Both the position numbers and the translations under genes were made by a program. The notes under the pieces were generated by a model. The model was not told where the DNA came from. It did no database searches and was given only the letters and a program-made list of their open reading frames with translations. 25,641 bases of DNA, taken from assembly GCA_905373425.1 (NCBI GenBank), contig CAJPST010000006.1, positions 1 to 25,641 on the forward strand, in the 5' to 3' direction. Source of the stretch: an uncultured Mesocricetibacter sp. Lineage in GTDB: Bacteria > Pseudomonadota > Gammaproteobacteria > Enterobacterales > Pasteurellaceae. Shown here piece by piece: positions 22,057-25,641 of the stretch (positions are counted from its first letter, which is position 1; the number at the start of each line of letters is the position of its first letter).

Positions 22057-23868
22057 TTAGACTAATGTCATTAGGGTGTCACCTACGGCTACGCTGTCGC
22101 CCGCTTTAATTGTAATGCCTCGTACCGTACCTGCTTGTGCCGCACGAATTTCAGTTTCCATTTTCATGGCTTCCAAAATCAACAACACATCACCGGCATT
22201 GACTTTTTGTCCTTCGGTCGCTACAACTTTCCAGACATTTCCGGTCATTGGAGCAGTTACCGGTGTGCCACCGCTTACCGGAGCGGCACTTGGCGTAGCG
22301 GCCGGTGCAGGTTGTGGTGCAGAAGCCGCAACCGGAGCGATATTGGTCACATCGCCACCTTCGCTGACTTTCACCACAAAGGCTTTGCCTTCCAGTTCGA
22401 CAGTATAAACTGCTGAACCACTTTGTGCCGGTGCTGAAAGTGCGGTTGGTTTTTCTGCCGTTTTCTCAACTGGTTTTTCCATACCCGGTGCAGGTTCAAA
22501 GGCATCAGGATTACCACGGTTTTCAAGGAACTTCCAACCGACTTGTGGGAACAGAGCAACAATTAATACATCATCAATCGCATTATCCGCCAATTTAATG
22601 CCTTTTTCCGCAGCCTGTTGTTTAACCTCAGCTTCCAAGCGTGCCATTTCAGGCTCAATATGATCCGCCGGACGATCGGTTATCGGCTCGCCACCTTCTA
22701 ACACGCGGGCTTGCAGTTTCGCATTAACAGGCGCAGGCGTACGACCGTATTCGCCTTTCAGAATACCTGCGGTTTCTTTTGCAATGGTTTTGTAACGCTC
22801 ACCCATTAACACATTAATTACTGCTTGTGTACCGACGATTTGAGAAGTCGGCGTAACCAGCGGAATAAAACCCAAATCTTCACGTACTAACGGAATTTCT
22901 TCTAACACTGCATCTAATTTATCGGACGCGTTTTGCTGTTTTAATTGGCTTTCAAGATTGGTCAACATACCGCCCGGCACTTGAGCAACCAAAATACGGC
23001 TATCAGTACCACGCAATTGTCCTTCAAATTTTGCATATTTTTTACGTACACTGCGGAAATAAGAGGCAATTTTTTCTAACGCCAGAATATCCAATCCCGT
23101 ATCGTAAGATGTGTCTTGTAAAGTGGCAACAATCGATTCTGTGGATGGATGACCGTACGTACCGGACATGGAAGAAATTGCCGTATCCACGCCATCTACG
23201 CCCGCTTCAATGGCTTTTAATAATGACATCTCAGACATACCTGTCGTGGCGTGACAGTGCAAATGTAATTGAACGTCGTAGCGTTTTTTAATTTCGTTGA
23301 CTAACTCATATGCTGCTACAGGCGTTAAAATACCCGACATATCTTTAATAACCAAGCTGTCTACGCCGATTTCCAGTAACTGTTCGGTCACATCCAGCCA
23401 AGTGTCTAAAGTGTGAACCGGGCTGGTGGTATAACTTAAAGTACCTTGTGCATGAGCACCTTGTTTGCGTACCGCTTGTAATGCTGCCTGCATATTACGT
23501 GGGTCGTTCATCGCATCAAATACACGGAATACGCTCATCCCGTTTGCTACACTACGCTCTACAAAACGATCCACTACATCATCTGCATAATGACGATATC
23601 CCAACAGGTTTTGACCCCGTAGTAACATTTGTAGAGGAGTATTCGGAATAGCTTGTTTTAATTCGCGTAGACGAACCCACGGGTCTTCTCCTAAAAAACG
23701 GATACAAGAATCAAATGTCGCACCGCCCCAAGCTTCCAGCGACCAATAGCCTATCTTATCTAGTTCTGCTGCAATTGGTAACATATCATCCAGACGCATG
23801 CGGGTAGCAAAAAGAGATTGATGAGCATCACGAAGTACAACATCGGTAACTTTAATTTGTTTAGCCAT
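22057..23868 (-). CDS. oadA: Oxaloacetate decarboxylase, alpha subunit OadA
   Basis: Carboxyltransferase that moves CO2 from oxaloacetate to biotin. The 603 residues consist of an N-terminal TIM-barrel carboxyltransferase domain (VTDVVLRDAHQSLFATRMR, AWGGATFDSCIRFL, and metal-binding LHLHCHATTG), a central conserved domain, a Pro/Ala-rich linker at about 525-540, and a C-terminal biotin carrier domain. The biotinylated lysine is K569 in EAMKMETE. The linker carries the repeated APAATPSAAP type of composition typical of this subunit. The start at 23868 has AAGGAT about 9 bases upstream, and 21 bases separate it from oadG. One uptake signal lies at 22438, just before the part encoding the linker. 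Confidence 0.97.
   Translation of the reverse strand: MAKQIKVTDVVLRDAHQSLFATRMRLDDMLPIAAELDKIGYWSLEAWGGATFDSCIRFLGEDPWVRLRELKQAIPNTPLQMLLRGQNLLGYRHYADDVVDRFVERSVANGMSVFRVFDAMNDPRNMQAALQAVRKQGAHAQGTLSYTTSPVHTLDTWLDVTEQLLEIGVDSLVIKDMSGILTPVAAYELVNEIKKRYDVQLHLHCHATTGMSEMSLLKAIEAGVDGVDTAISSMSGTYGHPSTESIVATLQDTSYDTGLDILALEKIASYFRSVRKKYAKFEGQLRGTDSRILVAQVPGGMLTNLESQLKQQNASDKLDAVLEEIPLVREDLGFIPLVTPTSQIVGTQAVINVLMGERYKTIAKETAGILKGEYGRTPAPVNAKLQARVLEGGEPITDRPADHIEPEMARLEAEVKQQAAEKGIKLADNAIDDVLIVALFPQVGWKFLENRGNPDAFEPAPGMEKPVEKTAEKPTALSAPAQSGSAVYTVELEGKAFVVKVSEGGDVTNIAPVAASAPQPAPAATPSAAPVSGGTPVTAPMTGNVWKVVATEGQKVNAGDVLLILEAMKMETEIRAAQAGTVRGITIKAGDSVAVGDTLMTLV
22438..22446 (+). repeat. DNA uptake signal sequence, forward core (inside oadA)
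   Basis: Exact AAGTGCGGT, preceded by A, on the strand opposite oadA and in the part encoding the region before the Pro/Ala linker. Confidence 0.85.
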
Positions 23869-23889
23869 AATTTTCTTATCCTTAATAAA

Positions 23890-24147
23890 TTAACTTAAGC
23901 CCTTGGAACGACGATAATGAGCGATTGCTGCAACAATAACGGGACGCAAACGTTCCAAATCGTCTTCAGTGGCAGCGGTTGTTGATTTGAGTTGTTCCGG
24001 TTGGAGTTCGGTGCGGGAAAGAAAACGGTTAATAAATTTTGACATCGTGTCAATCGCTCCGATCAACAGGAGCAAAAAAACCATTACAAATCCCATTCCT
24101 GAAATCATCAGGTTGACACCTTCAAGAAAGAGTTCTTTTTCCGTCAT
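23890..24147 (-). CDS. oadG: Oxaloacetate decarboxylase, gamma subunit OadG
   Basis: Small assembly subunit that holds OadA to OadB. The 85-residue product has one N-terminal membrane helix (MISGMGFVMVFLLLLIGAID, about residues 13-32), then a hydrophilic tail ending RLRPVIVAAIAHYRRSKGLS. In Klebsiella the tail binds Zn2+ and OadA; here one His (in AHYRR) is visible near the end. The start at 24147 has GAGG 8 bases upstream. It is first in the oadGAB unit. A -10 element and a CRP site upstream form a class II-type promoter arrangement. Confidence 0.92.
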   Translation of the reverse strand: MTEKELFLEGVNLMISGMGFVMVFLLLLIGAIDTMSKFINRFLSRTELQPEQLKSTTAATEDDLERLRPVIVAAIAHYRRSKGLS

Positions 24148-24178
24148 TGGTTTACCTCACTAAGTAATAAGTAACGCT

Positions 24179-24184
24179 ATCATA
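24179..24184 (-). promoter_or_regulatory. -10 element of the oadGAB promoter
   Basis: On the minus strand, TATGAT preceded by GG (GGTATGAT). A transcript start near 24172 would place the CRP site centre at -41.5, the class II position. It lies about 25 bases before the oadG start after the leader begins. Confidence 0.55.
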
Positions 24185-24205
24185 CCGATTTTAGATAGGA
24201 AAAAA

Positions 24206-24221
24206 ATTGAGATAGATCACA
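24206..24221. promoter_or_regulatory. CRP-type site upstream of oadGAB
   Basis: ATTGAGATAGATCACA on the plus strand, TGTGATCTATCTCAAT on the minus: one half perfect (TGTGA on the minus strand), the other with two mismatches. Its spacing of 41.5 bases to the predicted oad transcript start supports a functional role. Confidence 0.6.
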
Positions 24222-24232
24222 TACTGATAAAT

Positions 24233-24394
24233 TCAATCAAAAAAGTTATACAAATTATGCAGTAGCCTGTTCATTACGTTGAACAGATAGATTTCATCAC
24301 AATCGTCATATTGCGCCAATAATGCGTTTAACATATCGCGATTGTGGTATTCTAGTGAATAATCAATGTAATCGCAAATAACGATTTGAAAAGT
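24233..24394 (-). other. Unassigned open stretch, possible gene remnant
   Basis: Fifty-three codons open on the minus strand between TAA (24395-24397) and TGA (24233-24235). The middle reads LNALLAQYDDCDEIYLF, which looks like real protein. The only ATG early enough (24334) would give 33 residues and has no Shine-Dalgarno. It may be a decayed gene end upstream of oadG, or chance. I do not recognise the family. Confidence 0.2.
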
Positions 24395-24489
24395 TTAGTA
24401 AATTTTCATTTACAGAAAAAATACAATTTATAATCCGTTTGACTATACATAAAACACCTGCGTATTAACTCTGAACTTACGGGCGATCA

Positions 24490-24498
24490 AAGTGCGGT
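24490..24498 (+). repeat. DNA uptake signal sequence, forward core
   Basis: Exact AAGTGCGGT preceded by A and followed by the two spaced AT runs (GAATTTT, then TTTTTTT) of the extended uptake-signal consensus, in the oadG-recA spacer. Confidence 0.9.
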
Positions 24499-24669
24499 CG
24501 AATTTTAGCTTTTTTTACAATGTATAGTTTCACATCAAATGCTATATTTTCAAGTTTGGTAAAAGTAGGTCTGCTGCAAAGTTCTATCTTAGTAACCCTA
24601 ATTTTATAAGATAAGAGTTTTCATATCGGAATAAAGATCACATTTTTACATTAAAGATACAAATTTTAC

Positions 24670-24698
24670 TTGAAACTGTATATTATACCATGTAACAT
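24670..24698 (+). promoter_or_regulatory. recA promoter with LexA (SOS) box
   Basis: TTGAAA (24670-24675) and TAACAT (24693-24698) are 17 bases apart. The spacer begins with CTGTATAT, the left half of a LexA box; the whole 16-mer is CTGTATATTATACCAT (24676-24691), whose right half has CAT where CAG is expected. In E. coli recA the LexA box also starts directly after the -35 hexamer, so the layout supports SOS control. Confidence 0.65.
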
Positions 24699-24719
24699 AT
24701 GTTTAAATTCTCATATAAA

Positions 24720-24734
24720 TCCTGTTAAACAGGA
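24720..24734 (+). other. Palindrome in the recA leader
   Basis: TCCTGTTAAACAGGA is a perfect dyad around one central A, ending 26 bases before the recA start. In RNA it could form a 5-bp stem with a 5-base loop. The function is unknown. Confidence 0.4.
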
Positions 24735-24760
24735 ATAGTAAATGCTAACAGAGGCTAAAA

Positions 24761-25641
24761 ATGGCAACAAAAGAAGAAAAAGACAAGGCATTGGCTGCCG
24801 CATTGGGACAAATTGAAAAGCAATTCGGTAAAGGCGCGTTGATGAAATTAGGTGACAAGCCTGATATGGATGTAGAAACCATTTCCACCGGTTCCATCGG
24901 TTTAGATGTGGCATTGGGAATTGGTGGTTTGCCTATGGGACGGATTGTCGAAATTTTCGGGCCTGAATCCTCAGGGAAAACGACCTTAACCCTATCTGTT
25001 ATCGCTCAGGCACAAAAGGCAGGTAAAGTCTGTGCTTTTATTGATGCGGAGCATGCACTTGATCCTATTTATGCGGCCAAATTAGGAGTAGATGTTAAAG
25101 AATTATTCGTTTCTCAACCGGATAACGGCGAACAAGCATTAGAAATTTGTGATGCGTTAGTGCGCTCAGGAGCGATCGATGTGATTATTGTAGACTCGGT
25201 TGCTGCTTTAACGCCAAAAGCAGAAATTGAAGGAGATATGGGAGATTCCCACGTCGGTTTACAAGCGCGTTTAATGTCACAAGCGCTACGTAAATTAACC
25301 GGACAAATCAAAAATGCCAATTGTTTAGTCGTATTTATTAACCAGATTCGAATGAAAATCGGAGTTATGTTCGGCAACCCAGAAACGACTACCGGCGGTA
25401 ACGCATTGAAGTTCTATTCTTCGGTACGTTTAGATATTCGTCGCGTCGGTGCGGTGAAAGACGGTGAAGAACAGATTGGTAACGAAACTCGGGTAAAAGT
25501 TGTGAAAAACAAACTTGCCGCACCATTCCGTCAGGTCGATTTCCAAATTCTTTACGGTGAAGGTATTTCTAAAAACGGAGAACTAATCGAACTCGGCGTA
25601 AAACACAAATTGGTAAACAAAGCGGGGGCATGGTTCTCTTA
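24761..25641 (+). CDS. recA: Recombinase RecA, N-terminal part
   Basis: DNA-dependent ATPase for homologous recombination and LexA cleavage; also needed to integrate DNA taken up by competent cells. ATG 24761 with GAGG 6 bases upstream begins MATKEEKDKALAAALGQIEK. The visible 293 codons contain Walker A GPESSGKTT (about residues 66-74), the catalytic-Glu segment FGPESSGK and AEHALDP, Walker B VIIVDSVAAL, loop L1 EIEGDMGDSHVGLQAR, FINQIRMKIGVMFGNPETTTGG (L2 begins here) and VKNKLAAPFRQ. The gene runs off the window's right edge, so roughly the last 60 residues are missing. It is unbroken as seen. Confidence 0.98.
   Translation, partial: MATKEEKDKALAAALGQIEKQFGKGALMKLGDKPDMDVETISTGSIGLDVALGIGGLPMGRIVEIFGPESSGKTTLTLSVIAQAQKAGKVCAFIDAEHALDPIYAAKLGVDVKELFVSQPDNGEQALEICDALVRSGAIDVIIVDSVAALTPKAEIEGDMGDSHVGLQARLMSQALRKLTGQIKNANCLVVFINQIRMKIGVMFGNPETTTGGNALKFYSSVRLDIRRVGAVKDGEEQIGNETRVKVVKNKLAAPFRQVDFQILYGEGISKNGELIELGVKHKLVNKAGAWFS

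Larger units (their letters stand above)
24148..24760. other. Divergent oadG/recA spacer (613 bases)
   Basis: No firm gene. Contents in order: oad -10 and CRP site (24179-24221); a 53-codon open stretch on the minus strand (24233-24394) with a protein-like composition but no good start; a 9-base inverted repeat, ACTATACAT (24442-24450) with ATGTATAGT (24520-24528), enclosing an uptake signal (24490-24498); the recA promoter with a LexA-type box (24670-24698); and a small palindrome in the recA leader (24720-24734). The length is large for this otherwise tight genome. Confidence 0.6.

Noticed and set aside
24640..24660. A CRP site near AAGATCACATTTTT before recA.
   Set aside because: Only one half site (TCACA) matches; the other half has no resemblance to TGTGA at the right spacing.

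Overview
The window is bacterial chromosome from a member of the Pasteurellaceae. It carries sixteen exact copies, on both strands, of the 9-base core of the Haemophilus-type DNA uptake signal (AAGTGCGGT / ACCGCACTT). Gene content and local order (nhaB-dsbB, plsC-ftsP, efp/epmB-oapA-oapB, xylFGH/xylAB, oadGAB, recA) fit that family. The combination of xylose genes with a sodium-pumping oxaloacetate decarboxylase would suit a rumen or mucosal succinate-forming genus (Mannheimia/Basfia, Actinobacillus, Aggregatibacter or Haemophilus), but I cannot name the species. I see no insertion sequences, prophage, CRISPR array, tRNA or rRNA.

Layout. 2-1208 (+): 3' part of nhaB, then dsbB. 1257-3746 (-): plsC, ftsP (sufI) and a small exported protein of unknown function, packed as an operon. 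3855-4613 (+): lpxH, ending at a bidirectional terminator shared with efp. 4684-5250 (-): efp, divergent from epmB at 5286-6308 (+); the substrate and one of its modifying enzymes are separated by only 35 bases. 6428-9363 (+): oapA, with a very long repeat-bearing N-terminal region, and the coupled lipoprotein gene oapB. 9473-12068 (-): an NhaC-family antiporter and a PatB/MalY-type PLP enzyme, overlapping. 12162-15885 (-): xylH, xylG, xylF (transcribed F-G-H). 16211-17173 (-): yrbG. 17535-18853 (+): xylA with a one-base deletion. 19173-20618 (+): xylB. 20743-24147 (-): oadB, oadA, oadG (transcribed G-A-B). 24761-25641 (+): 5' part of recA.

How the genes work together. XylFGH imports D-xylose, XylA isomerises it and XylB phosphorylates xylulose for the pentose phosphate pathway. 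CRP sites lie before both xylF and xylA, but xylA is frameshifted near base 17654, so as read the pathway is broken at isomerisation. No xylR is seen here; the two genes after xylH encode a PLP lyase/aminotransferase and an NhaC-type transporter instead. OadGAB decarboxylates oxaloacetate and exports Na+; its upstream region has a CRP site centred 41.5 bases before the predicted transcript start. Four systems here (NhaB, NhaC-type, YrbG, Oad) move or use Na+.

Most notable: the single-base xylA lesion, the two- to threefold enlarged OapA with 16-residue tandem repeats on its predicted cytoplasmic side, the PLP-enzyme/NhaC pair downstream of xylFGH, USS inverted pairs serving as hairpins, and a structured repeat-like spacer between xylA and xylB. 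I did not find a convincing wholly new system.
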